From JAGWAJ01 sp965215155 (GTDB lineage Bacteria; Acidobacteriota; Vicinamibacteria; Vicinamibacterales; UBA8438): DNA of 64,000 nt. The position numbers and the translations under genes are program-made. This document shows, in pieces, positions 24,703 to 32,649 of this stretch (the stretch's first letter is position 1; each line of letters begins with the position of its first letter). Below the pieces are notes generated by a model. The model ran no database searches and was not told the DNA's origin. It saw only the letters and a list, made by a program, of their open reading frames with translations. The DNA lies in contig CBDCCY010000004.1 of NCBI GenBank assembly GCA_965215155.1, positions 992,001 through 1,056,000 of the forward strand. The letters are read 5' to 3'.

Positions 24703-25929
24703 ATGGATGTTGACACCAGCACGCCCGCCACCCCACGCCGCACCAAGCGCCGAGGACGCCATCCCCGCAACGCTCTCACCGCCCCCTTCATCCGCTCCGC
24801 GCCGCCCGGACGACACGCCGACGGACAGGGCCTGTACCTCTTCGTACAGCCCACCGGGGCGCGCAGCTGGACCCAGCGCCTCGTCATCCGCGGCCGGCGC
24901 CGCGAACTCGGACTCGGCAGCGTCGATCTCGTGTCGCTAGCCGAGGCCCGCGAGCAGGCCCTCGCCAACCGAAAGCTCGCCCGCTCCGGCGGCGACCCGC
25001 TCGCCGACCGCCGCCGCCTCCAGGGCATGCCGACCTTCGCCGAGGCCGCCGAACGCCTCATCGAGCAGAAGCGGCCCGGCTGGCGCAACGCCAGCGAACA
25101 CCGGCAGTGGCGCAACAGCCTGGCCCGCTACGCCTTCCCACACATCGGCGCCCGGCCCGTCGCCGAGGTCAACAGCGCCGACGTGCTGGCCATCCTGTCG
25201 CCCATCTGGCACACGCGGGCGGCGACCGCCAAGTCCGTCCGGCAGCGGGTCGCCGCCGTGCTGGAGTGGGCCGTGGTCATGGAGTTCCGGACCGATAACC
25301 CTTGCGACCGAGTGGGCCGGGTGCTCGGCGCGCAGCTCGCGGTCGTGCAGCACATGCGAGCGCTGCCGCACCGGGAGGTCCCCGCGGCCGTGGCGGCCGT
25401 CCGCGCCTCGTCGGCGGGGTCGCCTTTCGTGCGGCTGGGGTTCGAGTTCCTTGTGCTCACCGCGGCGCGCTCGGGCGAGGTCTGCGGGGCGCGATGGGAC
25501 GAGGTGGACGTGGCGGGCCACGTCTGGACCGTCCCGGCCTCCCGGATGAAGATGAAGCGCGACCATCGGGTCCCGCTCTGTCGGCGGGCGCTCGAGATCC
25601 TCGACGCCGCGCGGACGCTCGGTGCCGGCCGGTATCCGCTGGTGTTTCCGGGCAAGGGTGGCAAGGTGCTCGCCAACAGGACGCTGCGGAAGCCGCTCCA
25701 GCGTCTTCGGATCCCAGCCGTGGTGCACGGCTTCCGGTCCTCGTTCCGGGACTGGGCGGCCGAGGAGACCGACCATCCGCGGGAGGTCATCGAGGCCGCG
25801 CTGGCGCACGCGGTCGGCAACAAGGTCGAGGCGGCGTACGCCCGCTCGGACCTGTTCGAGCGTCGGCGGCGGCTCATGGACGACTGGTCCGCCTATCTCG
25901 ACGGCGGACCGGGACCGGCCAGTCGCTGA
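24703..25929 (+). CDS. Phage-type tyrosine integrase, DUF4102 arm-binding type (full length, copy 2)
   Basis: 408 residues with arm-binding domain (RGRHPRNALTAPFIRSAPPG, LYLFVQPTGARSWTQRL), core-binding domain (FAEAAERLIEQKRPGWRNAS) and catalytic domain. Catalytic sites: LTAARSGEVCGARWDEVD (Arg I), MKMKRDHRVPLCRRALEILD (Lys region), VHGFRSSFRDWAAEETDHPR (His-x-x-Arg), ALAHAVGNKVEAAYARSD (second His and Tyr). It appears intact. Downstream on the same strand are a non-coding stretch, a secreted-protein gene and a 50-codon gene before module 2, so the cargo of this element is probably 25930-28100. ATG 24703 precedes the conserved N-terminus; an upstream start is not needed. Confidence 0.92.
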   Translation: MDVDTSTPATPRRTKRRGRHPRNALTAPFIRSAPPGRHADGQGLYLFVQPTGARSWTQRLVIRGRRRELGLGSVDLVSLAEAREQALANRKLARSGGDPLADRRRLQGMPTFAEAAERLIEQKRPGWRNASEHRQWRNSLARYAFPHIGARPVAEVNSADVLAILSPIWHTRAATAKSVRQRVAAVLEWAVVMEFRTDNPCDRVGRVLGAQLAVVQHMRALPHREVPAAVAAVRASSAGSPFVRLGFEFLVLTAARSGEVCGARWDEVDVAGHVWTVPASRMKMKRDHRVPLCRRALEILDAARTLGAGRYPLVFPGKGGKVLANRTLRKPLQRLRIPAVVHGFRSSFRDWAAEETDHPREVIEAALAHAVGNKVEAAYARSDLFERRRRLMDDWSAYLDGGPGPASR

Positions 25930-26067
25930 CGTGCGATCACCGGGGCGGTCGCCGGCACGGATGCCGTCCGCCGCGGCGCGCGCCCTGCGCTTCGGCTGCG
26001 CGGAGCTGACCCGCCGCAACGCGGCGGCTCCCGTGCAGGGTTCGAAGGGGCGGAGCCCCTCGCCAGC

Positions 26068-26087
26068 CCCGATGTACGTACATCGGG
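26068..26087. repeat. Perfect 20-bp palindrome
   Basis: CCCGATGTACGTACATCGGG reads the same on both strands. It lies within a wider imperfect inverted repeat whose outer arms are GCCAGCC (26062-26068) and GGCTGGC. The GTACGTAC centre resembles the CGTACGT blocks of the integrase-linked modules. It may be a dimeric protein-binding site or a terminator-like hairpin after the integrase. Confidence 0.55.
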
Positions 26088-26094
26088 TCGGCTG

Positions 26095-26138
26095 GCTCAC
26101 CAACACCAACGGCCTTGCTCACCAACACCAACGGCCTT
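26095..26138. repeat. 22-bp tandem direct repeat
   Basis: Two exact, adjacent copies (26095-26116 and 26117-26138) of a 22-mer starting GCTCACCAACACC and ending AACGGCCTT. They follow the palindrome at 26068. This could be a recent slippage duplication or paired binding sites. Confidence 0.7.
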
Positions 26139-26616
26139 GGACCCTGTTCCGGGCCGCTCGTTCGTGTTGCTGATCTGGTACCCGTTCGCCCCTCTGTTCA
26201 CGACCGGGACCGCCTTCCCCACGCTCCGATCTGCTCGTGGCCCCGGCGCTCTCGTTCGGTGTCCTTCCGCTCGATCTCCATTATGCGCCTGACCGTCTGT
26301 GCTCGCCTTCGTCGGCTGGCTCGTGTTCCGGGCGGGTGTGGTCGATCCGCGGCCAAGGTCGAGTCGGTCGAGTTCCTGGTGGTGCTACGCCGCCCGGTGA
26401 CACTGCTTGGCGGTTCTCGGCGGCTGGGTCCCGCTCGCCGCACCTCATGAGCGTATCCGGCTCAGGTCATGGCCTGGACTTTGAGTGTCCGTTGTGGGAT
26501 TCTCGCTGCTGGCCGACGCTGCTGGGTCTGCTATGGTCGCTGGGCGGCCGTGCCGGCGTTTCGGCAGCGCGAGGTCAGGCATCGTCGGACAAGTGCCGAT
26601 CTGGAGCGCGCGCGGA

Positions 26617-26683
26617 GCCGGTGTCAGGACCGCAAGCCCCGCATAGCGGGGGCCGAGCGTGAGCGAGGCGTCTTGACACCGGC
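26617..26683. repeat. REP-like inverted repeat (family 1, copy b)
   Basis: GCCGGTGTCA (26617-26626) and TGACACCGGC (26674-26683) are perfect inverted arms around GGACCGCAAGCCCCGC and a GAGCGAGGCGTCT stretch. The spacer resembles copies a and e. Confidence 0.6.
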
Positions 26684-26785
26684 GAGCACGGGCGGATGAT
26701 GTGTTGGCCGACGATGCCCTCCGTGACCCCGGCGTCGCGTTGCGCGGCGTGACCGCGGTCACCGGAGACGAGAACCACGCCGGCC

Positions 26786-26854
26786 GCCGACGTGTCAAGC
26801 CGCGCTCCGCACGTCTCCTCCACTTCGTTCCGGCTCTTCGAGTGACACGCCGGC
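26786..26854. repeat. REP-like inverted repeat (family 1, copy c)
   Basis: GCCGACGTGTCA (26786-26797) and TGACACGCCGGC (26843-26854) pair with one mismatch; GGCCGCC flanks both arms. The spacer holds CGCGCTCCGCACGTCTCCTC, like copy d. Confidence 0.6.
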
Positions 26855-27126
26855 CGCCAGCGCGGTCCTTGCATTTGCGGCCGAACGCAGGCGTCCGGCC
26901 CTTGAACGGACCGGCCCCAACCACGAGCCAGCACCGCCGGCCCGACCCGCGACCGGTTCGCCAGGATGCTCCGGTACGGTACACTACGGGACGAAGCGAG
27001 GCGCTGACACTGGGCCGGTCCGCTCTCCGGGGCGGGTTGATTGTGCTGTACGCGTGTCCGGTGTGGCAACTCGGCCCGGTGACCAATCCCGGTCGCTGGG
27101 CGCGATCCACTCTGGAGAGAGACCAC

Positions 27127-27822
27127 ATGCTGACACGCATCGCCGTCGCCATCGCTGGAGCACTTCTCGTCGCGTCGCTGCCCGCGGTCGCTCAGCCGCC
27201 AACCAATCCGCCCACGATCGACGTGACGTGCCACGGGTACGATGAGGGCGCGACCCGTGCCTACAACTGCATCCCGGTGGCGAGCCAGCAGCATCTGCTA
27301 GCGACGTTCGTCCCGCCGGTCGGCTCGGCGTGCAACGGCGGCCAAGTGGCCGAGTTCCCGCCCGGCCGCATCGTCTTCCAGATCCGGTGCGACGACGCGG
27401 GCGGACCACCTTCCACAACACCGACACCGACCGGCTGGTCGGCATCAGGCAGCGGTCCGAACTTCTTCAATAAGCCCGCCACCGCCGAGCGAGTCAGAAT
27501 CCGGTCATCGTTCACGGGCCGTTCTGCCAACTTCATCGTGTGGTGCCGAGTGCCGCGCACCAGCTTGGTCGTGAATGAGTTGATCGGCAGTTCGTGGGGG
27601 AACAACGGGACCGAGGGGGTCTATCGAATGGCGAACTGTACTGAGGTCGAAGTCAAGACCGACTCGAATGCGAGATGGTGGTTCACCGAGGAAGGCGGGA
27701 CGGCGATCAGTCCGCCGCGGTCCTGGACGGACGTGACCGGTGCCGGGGGCAACCTGTCCGCCGAAGCACTAGCCGCCTTGGCAACGGCCGTCGAAACGGA
27801 ACGGTCGGGGCCGATTCAGTAG
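27127..27822 (+). CDS. Secreted protein of unknown function
   Basis: A 231-residue protein with a clear signal peptide (MLTRIAVAIAGALLVASLPA, cleavage after VAQ) and a mature part with spaced cysteines (VTCHGY, YNCIPV, SACNGG, IRCDDAG, VWCRVP, ANCTEVE), probably disulfide-linked outside the cytoplasm. No family is recognised. It may be an exported cargo protein of the element led by integrase copy 2, since it lies between that integrase and module 2. CTGGAGAGA at about 27112-27120 serves as ribosome site. Upstream in-frame codons look non-coding, so the start at 27127 is preferred. Confidence 0.7.
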   Translation: MLTRIAVAIAGALLVASLPAVAQPPTNPPTIDVTCHGYDEGATRAYNCIPVASQQHLLATFVPPVGSACNGGQVAEFPPGRIVFQIRCDDAGGPPSTTPTPTGWSASGSGPNFFNKPATAERVRIRSSFTGRSANFIVWCRVPRTSLVVNELIGSSWGNNGTEGVYRMANCTEVEVKTDSNARWWFTEEGGTAISPPRSWTDVTGAGGNLSAEALAALATAVETERSGPIQ

Positions 27823-27835
27823 GGGGAACGGGACA

Positions 27836-27988
27836 ATGCCGAAACAGCAACAGACGATCCCGAAGGACGATCCGCGCTACCAGCCGGCGAAGGCCGAGAT
27901 GGAGGCGGACGTGAGCATCCGGGACGCGACGCCCGAAGACTTGGCGCTCGCCGTGGTCGGGAAGCATCCGCGGCGCGTCACGCACTGA
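27836..27988 (+). CDS. Small protein of 50 residues, unknown
   Basis: A short frame (MPKQQQTIPKDDPRYQPAKA, then EMEADVSIRDATPEDLALAV) begins 13 bases after the secreted-protein gene, with AGGGGGAACGGGA as a possible ribosome site. It is charged and proline-containing, without a membrane segment. Position and spacing suggest co-transcription with 27127-27822. Coding status is plausible but not proven. Confidence 0.5.
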   Translation: MPKQQQTIPKDDPRYQPAKAEMEADVSIRDATPEDLALAVVGKHPRRVTH

Positions 27989-28186
27989 CCGCGTTCAAGG
28001 GCTGGCTCGCCGGCCCCGTTCCCGCCTACCGTTTGGGCACTATTCGATATAATTCCCGGCAGATCGAGAGGCGGAAGGCGCGGAACCGGGAGTGTGATCC
28101 AGTGTGCCGTCTGATCACACCGGGACCGGGGCCGAACTTACATGATTGGGGTCACGACAGGGTGTAAGCGGGACGACGTGACCAAA

Positions 28187-28228
28187 TTACACGCCCAGTC
28201 ACACCTCCAGTCACACCCCCCCGTCACA
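28187..28228. repeat. 12-bp phased TCACA repeats, module 2
   Basis: TTACA/TCACA cores begin at 28187, 28199, 28211 and 28224 (steps 12, 12, 13), the reverse complement of the TGTGA series in module 1, with CCAGTCACACCTCCAGTCAC shared base for base. The preceding CGTGACC (28177-28183) and following CTCTAAACC (28238-28246) and ACGTACGT (28272-28279) are also shared. Confidence 0.7.
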
Positions 28229-28317
28229 GCTTTTCTGCTCTAAACCGTTGATTCCATTGGTAAAACCGGAAACGTACGTGCCATCAACGGGGTCGGGTAA
28301 AGGGTCAGGGGAGAAGA

Positions 28318-28401
28318 GGGGAGCGACCACGCGGAAACCTGGCGGTTTCCGGCCCCCGCCGGTGCTCCTCCGTCACACCTGCGGGGTCGCGGTCGCTCCC
28401 C
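28318..28401 (+). other. Cloverleaf-like inverted-repeat structure, module 2
   Basis: Outer stem GGGGAGCGACC/GGTCGCTCCCC (28318-28328/28391-28401) encloses hairpin GGAAACC/GGTTTCC (28333-28339/28344-28350) with loop TGGC, and hairpin CCCCGCCGGTG/CACCTGCGGGG (28354-28364/28376-28386, one mismatch), whose other strand carries the conserved GTGACGGAGGAGC loop. Stem sequences differ from modules 1 and 3 but the pairing is kept. Confidence 0.7.
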
Positions 28402-28404
28402 TGG

Positions 28405-28423
28405 AATTGTCCCTCCGGGAAGG
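28405..28423 (+). repeat. Conserved tail of integrase-linked module 2
   Basis: AATTGTCCCTCCGGGAAGG directly follows the cloverleaf, as in the other two modules. After it the sequence becomes unique, so this may mark an element boundary. Confidence 0.6.
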
Positions 28424-28473
28424 GGGAACAGGCTCTTGCAGCGCCTGCACGGGCCGGCTGCTATGCTCTGCCC

Positions 28474-28800
28474 GTGTCCGAAGGCACCCTGACGAAGGCG
28501 GCGCTCGTCGAGGAGGTGGCCGACGCCGCCGGCCTCACGAAGAAGCGCGCCGAGATCATCGTCGACACCCTGTTCGGCAGCATCGCCGAGGCGCTCCGCC
28601 ACGGGGAGAAGGTCGAAGTCCGCGGCTTCGGCAGTTTCCGTCTCCGGCGGCGCGCGCCGCGCCGGGGCCGCAACCCCAGGACCGGCGACCGGGTGGACGT
28701 GCCGTCGAAGCATGTCGCCTACTTCACGTCCGGCAAGGAGCTGACGGAGCTGATCAACCGGGACCCGGCCCTGCCGGCGCCGCCGCCGTTGTCCGAGTAG
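28474..28800 (+). CDS. HU/IHF-family DNA-bending protein
   Basis: Small histone-like protein of 108 residues. Typical features are LTKAALVEEVADAAGLTKKR (helices 1-2), VEVRGFGSFRLRRRAPRRGR (beta-saddle) and the DNA-intercalating arm RNPRTGDRVDVPSKHVAYF with its conserved proline. The C-terminal tail (RDPALPAPPPLSE) is longer than in HU. The start is GTG 28474. HU/IHF proteins bend DNA at integrase attachment sites and origins. This gene begins about 50 bases after the cloverleaf of module 2, so a role in that element's recombination is possible, but it could also be an ordinary chromosomal copy. Confidence 0.88.
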   Translation: MSEGTLTKAALVEEVADAAGLTKKRAEIIVDTLFGSIAEALRHGEKVEVRGFGSFRLRRRAPRRGRNPRTGDRVDVPSKHVAYFTSGKELTELINRDPALPAPPPLSE

Positions 28801-28952
28801 CTGGCGTCGAAGCGTCGCTCCGTCGTCCGCGGCCGGCGCCGGCCGCACGGCGCCCGCCCAACGCGCGTAGACAGCCTCTTCGAGCGACGTGTCAAGACTC
28901 AATCAAACGCCGTTACGTAACGCTGCTCAATGAACGCGCGTGGATAGCCTCT

Positions 28953-29024
28953 GCGAGCGGCGTGTCAAGACGCTGCGCGCCTCCTCCGCTGCGCTCCGGC
29001 CCTTGCGGGTGACACGCCGCTCGC
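28953..29024. repeat. REP-like inverted repeat (family 1, copy d)
   Basis: GCGAGCGGCGTGTCA (28953-28967) and its exact complement (29010-29024) form a 15-bp perfect stem with a 42-base spacer rich in CTCCTCCGCTGCGCTCCGGC. A partial copy (GAGCGACGTGTCAAGACTC) lies at about 28880-28898. No gene is seen in 28801-29276. Confidence 0.65.
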
Positions 29025-29276
29025 GCCGGCTCAGGGCTGGCTATGGCCGTCCGTATCCGTCCGGCCATCGACCACTGGCCGGCCCAGGCTTGACTGTCCC
29101 AACCCGACGCGTGCACAGGGCTGCGGCCGGCGGGACCGGGCGCGACGACCGGCCGGCGGGACGGACGGGTTCCGATCCGCGCTCGTCTAGCTCCGGCCGG
29201 TACGGCGCTACGCCATCCCGTTCAGAACGAGGGACAGCTTGAGGGAACGCAATCACTGGTATGGCGACAAGTCTTT

Positions 29277-30239
29277 ATGGTGCAACATGTTACAGCGCTC
29301 CACATGTTGGCCGAGAAGCGCCGCATCAAGCGCATGCCCACCTTCGCGGATGCCGCCGAGCGGGTCTGGAACCAGATGCGCCCCGGATGGCGCGACCAGC
29401 GCCACGCCCGCGACTGGCTGTCGAGCCTGAGCCGCTTTGCCTTCCCCCACATCGGCCACCTGCCCGTCGGGGAGGTCACCGGCGCCGACGTGATCGAGAC
29501 GCTCCAGCCCATCTGGCACACCCGGCAGTCGACCGCCCGGCGGGTTCGGCAGCGCATCGGCACCGTCATGGAGTGGGCCGTGGCGATGGAGTTCAGGAGC
29601 GACAACCCGTGTGACCGCATCGGGCCGGTCCTCGGCCCGCAGCAGGATCTGGTGCGGCACATGGAGGCGTTGCCGCACCGCGAGGTCGCCGCGGCGATTG
29701 CGACGGTGCAGGCGTCGGGCGCATGGGCTGGGACGAAGCTGGCGTTCGAGTTCCTCGTGCTCACCGCGGCGCGGTCCGGCGAGGTACGCGGGGCACGATG
29801 GGACGAGATCGACACACAGGCCCACGTGTGGACCATCCCGCCCACGCGGATGAAGATGAAGCGCGAGCATCGCGTACCGCTGTGCCGGCGCGCCCTGGAC
29901 ATCCTCGGCGCGGCGCGGACGCTCGGCGGCGGCAACCCGCTGGTGTTCCCGAGCATCGGCGGCAAGGTCTTGCACGACATGGCGCTGTCGGGGCTGCTCA
30001 AGCGCCTGAAGGTCGAGGCCGTGCCGCATGGCTTCCGTTCGTCCTTCCGGGACTGGGCCGCCGAGGAGACGGACCACCGGCGCGAGGTGGTCGAGGCCGC
30101 GCTGGCCCACGTGGTCCAGAACAAGGTCGAGGCGGCCTACGCGCGCTCGGACCTGTTCGAGCGGCGGCGGCGCTTGATGGACGAATGGGCCGCCTACCTG
30201 AACCGAGAACAGCGGCAGGACGACCCGCCGCGCCGTTGA
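29277..30239 (+). CDS. Phage-type tyrosine integrase lacking the N-terminal arm-binding domain (copy 3)
   Basis: 320 residues, similar throughout its length to copies 1 and 2 from the core-binding domain onward (KRMPTFADAAERVWNQMRPG). The catalytic set is complete: LTAARSGEVRGARWDEID, MKMKREHRVPLCRRALDIL, VPHGFRSSFRDWAAEETDHR and AALAHVVQNKVEAAYARSD. The roughly 90-residue DUF4102 arm-binding domain is missing: homology begins at about base 29307 and upstream sequence is unrelated, so the 5' end was lost by deletion or recombination. It may bind core sites only, or be inactive. Module 3 lies about 550 bases downstream in the same relative orientation as for the other two. Confidence 0.88.
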   Translation: MVQHVTALHMLAEKRRIKRMPTFADAAERVWNQMRPGWRDQRHARDWLSSLSRFAFPHIGHLPVGEVTGADVIETLQPIWHTRQSTARRVRQRIGTVMEWAVAMEFRSDNPCDRIGPVLGPQQDLVRHMEALPHREVAAAIATVQASGAWAGTKLAFEFLVLTAARSGEVRGARWDEIDTQAHVWTIPPTRMKMKREHRVPLCRRALDILGAARTLGGGNPLVFPSIGGKVLHDMALSGLLKRLKVEAVPHGFRSSFRDWAAEETDHRREVVEAALAHVVQNKVEAAYARSDLFERRRRLMDEWAAYLNREQRQDDPPRR

Positions 30240-30793
30240 CGGATCGCCGGTGACGATCCGGCTCGCCCGCTTCGACTTCGGCGGCGGAGACGCACGACAC
30301 GCGTACTGCGTTGCCGGTCACCACCCCGACCGGCAACCTTACCCGGAGGCCCTCGCCGCGCTCGGAAGCGTCTACGCCGCGCACGCTCGAGCACGGCCGT
30401 CAACGGCTTCGCCGTCCTCCGCGTGCGCTTCGGCCTTCCAGGTGACTGCCGCGCCCGACCGTGCGGGAAGTCGTTTGCGGGCCAGCCGGAAAGGCTGGCC
30501 CGCGTTCCAGGACGAGGAAACGCCGTGCTGGCGCGCCGCTCCGTTGTCGCGGAGAACCGGATCCGGCCGCATCGACCACGACCGAGGCCATGTCGCGCAG
30601 GCCAACGTCGAGAACCGCAACGGCCACCGCAGACCGCACATCGAGGCAAAGGGAATTGTCAGCACCGAACGGACACGGGCGCGGGAGAGGATCAGGGCAC
30701 CAGCGGCGACCACGAGATCGCCAGCAGCAGGGAGCCGAGAGATCGCCCGCCGAAGATGCCGAATAGTGCCGCGTCAGACCGTGACCGCATCCC
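30240..30793. other. Gene-free stretch between integrase copy 3 and module 3
   Basis: Open frames exist on both strands, but none shows a recognisable domain or a consistent ribosome site. No strong repeat is seen apart from AT-poor inverted segments. Confidence 0.4.
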
Positions 30794-30832
30794 TGTGACT
30801 GAGTCACAAGCGCCGTCACACCCCCCGTCACA
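30794..30832. repeat. 12-bp phased TCACA repeats, module 3
   Basis: TCACA cores begin at 30804, 30816 and 30828, exactly 12 bases apart. The first forms one half of the odd palindrome TGTGACTGAGTCACA (30794-30808). CCCCCCGTCACAG matches module 2. The array is shorter and more diverged than in modules 1 and 2. Confidence 0.6.
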
Positions 30833-31015
30833 GTCCCCGCCGCACCCAAGCACGGACCAGAAACAGCCATCTCAGCGTGTAAGTTGACCGATCTCACTGA
30901 TTACGCTGAACTTACAGCCGAAGTTACACGAACGCCGCCGAGAATTCCCCGTATTCATTGACCAAACCGTACCTCCGGGAACCATGTACGGATCCATAAA
31001 TGGGGTCGGGGAAAA

Positions 31016-31100
31016 GCCGGGAGCGACCCGCCCAACTCTGGCGATTTGGCGGCGCAATGGGTGTGACGGAGGAACACCCATTGCGCGGGTCGCTCCCGGC
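31016..31100 (+). other. Cloverleaf-like inverted-repeat structure, module 3
   Basis: Perfect 16-bp outer stem (31016-31031/31085-31100; core GGGAGCGACCCGC/GCGGGTCGCTCCC). A perfect 13-bp hairpin GCGCAATGGGTGT/ACACCCATTGCGC (31052-31064/31074-31086) has loop GACGGAGGA. A weaker hairpin CCGCC...GGCGG (31028-31032/31048-31052) contains CTGGCGAT. The conserved tail AAGTGTCCTTGCAGGAAGG follows at 31104-31122. Same plan and order as modules 1 and 2. Confidence 0.7.
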
Positions 31101-31122
31101 ATGAAGTGTCCTTGCAGGAAGG

Positions 31123-31917
31123 CTTTCGCGGCTGCTGCCGGCCCGCGCTGACACCTGCCATTGCGCGGTGGCCGGACCAGGACGCCCTGACCCGCGCCCC
31201 GCCAACGAGCTCTTGTGGCCACTGCGCGTCGACGCCCACCTTGAAGTTCATCGCCTCGACTGTCGAACACCCCGACGGCGTAGCCTCACCGGCACTCTCG
31301 TCCAGCGGCCGAGGTCCGGAAGCCGAAACGCGGCATCCCCACCAAGCGGCTCCCCACTGGCAGGCTGACTCGGTACCCGCCCGCCGGTCTCGTCGATCCC
31401 GTACATCCTCAATCTGCGGCAGCGGCCCGCCGCTCCACCGCGCCTCGGCCCCGCTCATCGGACTCTGCCGCTCCAGACGGCACCACTGTGCTCGCGGCCC
31501 CGGCGGAGTCGACGGCGTCGGGTCGTAGCCCAGCCTCACCGACAGCCACCGCTCCTGGAACCTCTCCCGGAACCCCCTCGGCCCCAATTCATCACCAGCC
31601 AGCAGCCGCACGTCCGCCGACAACCCGCTTGCCCCTTGCGCAGCCACCAGACCGCCGCCTACGTCCAGACCCTTGCACCGGTCCGCACCACCGCCGACCT
31701 GCCGGATGCCCTCCTCGACCGTCGGCCTCAGCGACTGGCCGCGCCAGACCGTGAACGACTGCGAGCCTTCCCCGCCTGGCGGAACCCCGTCACCGGCGCG
31801 CCTCGTGCCACCACCAGCCGCCCGCCGGGCCGTCCACCTCGTCGGTCGATGTGCCCAACTCACCGCGCGTCCCCGCCGCCAGCGAAGAGCGAATTGCGAA
31901 CGATTCTGGACCGGTTC
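31123..31917. other. Gene-free or undecided stretch before the Sel1 lipoprotein
   Basis: No domain is recognised. A minus-strand frame of about 300 codons (31863 to 30955) is open, but it runs through the module 3 structure and has no family-like motif, so I do not call it. Codon use on the plus strand is also non-coding in look. Confidence 0.4.
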
Positions 31918-31935
31918 ATGATACGATCTACCGCC

Positions 31936-32595
31936 ATGTCGAGAGCGTGGTGGTCGCTGTTCCGTCTCGGTGTTGCTGGATGCCTGCTGGCCGGAGTCTC
32001 AGCGTGCTCCCAGGAAGAACTCCCGCCTGCATCGTCAGAGAACGGTGCTGTACGGCCGCGCCTCACTACCGAGCCGTCAGAAGAGGCGCGAAGACAGGAA
32101 CTCATTGCCAAGTACTCCCAGATGCGAGCCACAGAGGAGGATCGGCTTGCTGCCGAGCAGGGAGACCCCATCGCGCAGGCCCTCATGGCCGTCGTGTACT
32201 ACAACGGGCGCGGTGTGGAGCAGGACTACAACGAGGCGTTGCGCTGGGCGCGGCTCGCCGCTGAACAGGGAAACGCCCGCGGGCAGAGCCTGCTCGCGGC
32301 GGCGTACTTCCAAGGCCGCGGTGTGGAACTGGACTACAACGAGGCGGCCCGCTGGGCTCAACTCGCCGCCGAAGGGGGCGAAACCGGCGCGCAGGTCATC
32401 CTCGGGACCCTGTACATGCAAGGTAACGGCGTGCCGCAGGACTACGTCTCCGCCTACACGTGGATGGCTATCGCCGCGTCTGATCCCGGCACGGCGGGCG
32501 CGAGCGTTATGCTCGAGCATCTTGCCGATCGCTGGATGACGGCCGAACAGCTTGCGGAAGCCGAAGCACGAGTGCGCGCTTGGCTGGACCGCTGA
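31936..32595 (+). CDS. Sel1-repeat lipoprotein
   Basis: A 219-residue protein with a lipoprotein signal (LFRLGVAGCLLAGVSAC, lipobox LAGVSAC), so it is probably anchored to a membrane facing the periplasm. Three Sel1-like repeats follow: QALMAVVYYNGRGVEQDYNE, QSLLAAAYFQGRGVELDYNE and QVILGTLYMQGNGVPQDYVS, each with the A-x-x-L-x-x-x-Y...G-x-G-V pattern. Sel1 repeats form alpha-solenoids that mediate protein contacts. ATG 31936 gives the best signal peptide; 31918 is an alternative. Its partner is unknown. It may be the first backbone gene after the island. Confidence 0.85.
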   Translation: MSRAWWSLFRLGVAGCLLAGVSACSQEELPPASSENGAVRPRLTTEPSEEARRQELIAKYSQMRATEEDRLAAEQGDPIAQALMAVVYYNGRGVEQDYNEALRWARLAAEQGNARGQSLLAAAYFQGRGVELDYNEAARWAQLAAEGGETGAQVILGTLYMQGNGVPQDYVSAYTWMAIAASDPGTAGASVMLEHLADRWMTAEQLAEAEARVRAWLDR

Positions 32596-32649
32596 GGACG
32601 GGGCATCTGGGCATGGTGCTCGGATCTCCTTACTACCGAGAGGAACAAC

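Larger units (their letters stand above)
25930..27126. other. Gene-free stretch after integrase copy 2
   Basis: I see no credible gene in these 1.2 kb; the open frames lack family-like sequence and overlap repeats on both strands. It holds a 20-bp perfect palindrome (26068-26087), a 22-bp tandem duplication (26095-26138) and two REP-like inverted repeats (26617-26683 and 26786-26854). Its make-up resembles the stretches after the other two integrases, so it probably belongs to the same mobile unit. Confidence 0.5.

Noticed and set aside
30250..30798. 182-codon plus-strand frame after integrase copy 3
   Set aside because: Composition is like a shadow frame, with no ribosome site or family resemblance.
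30955..31863. 302-codon minus-strand open frame before the Sel1 gene
   Set aside because: No recognisable motif, rich in Arg/Gly/Ser/Pro as in shadow frames, and it overlaps the module 3 structure; left undecided rather than called.
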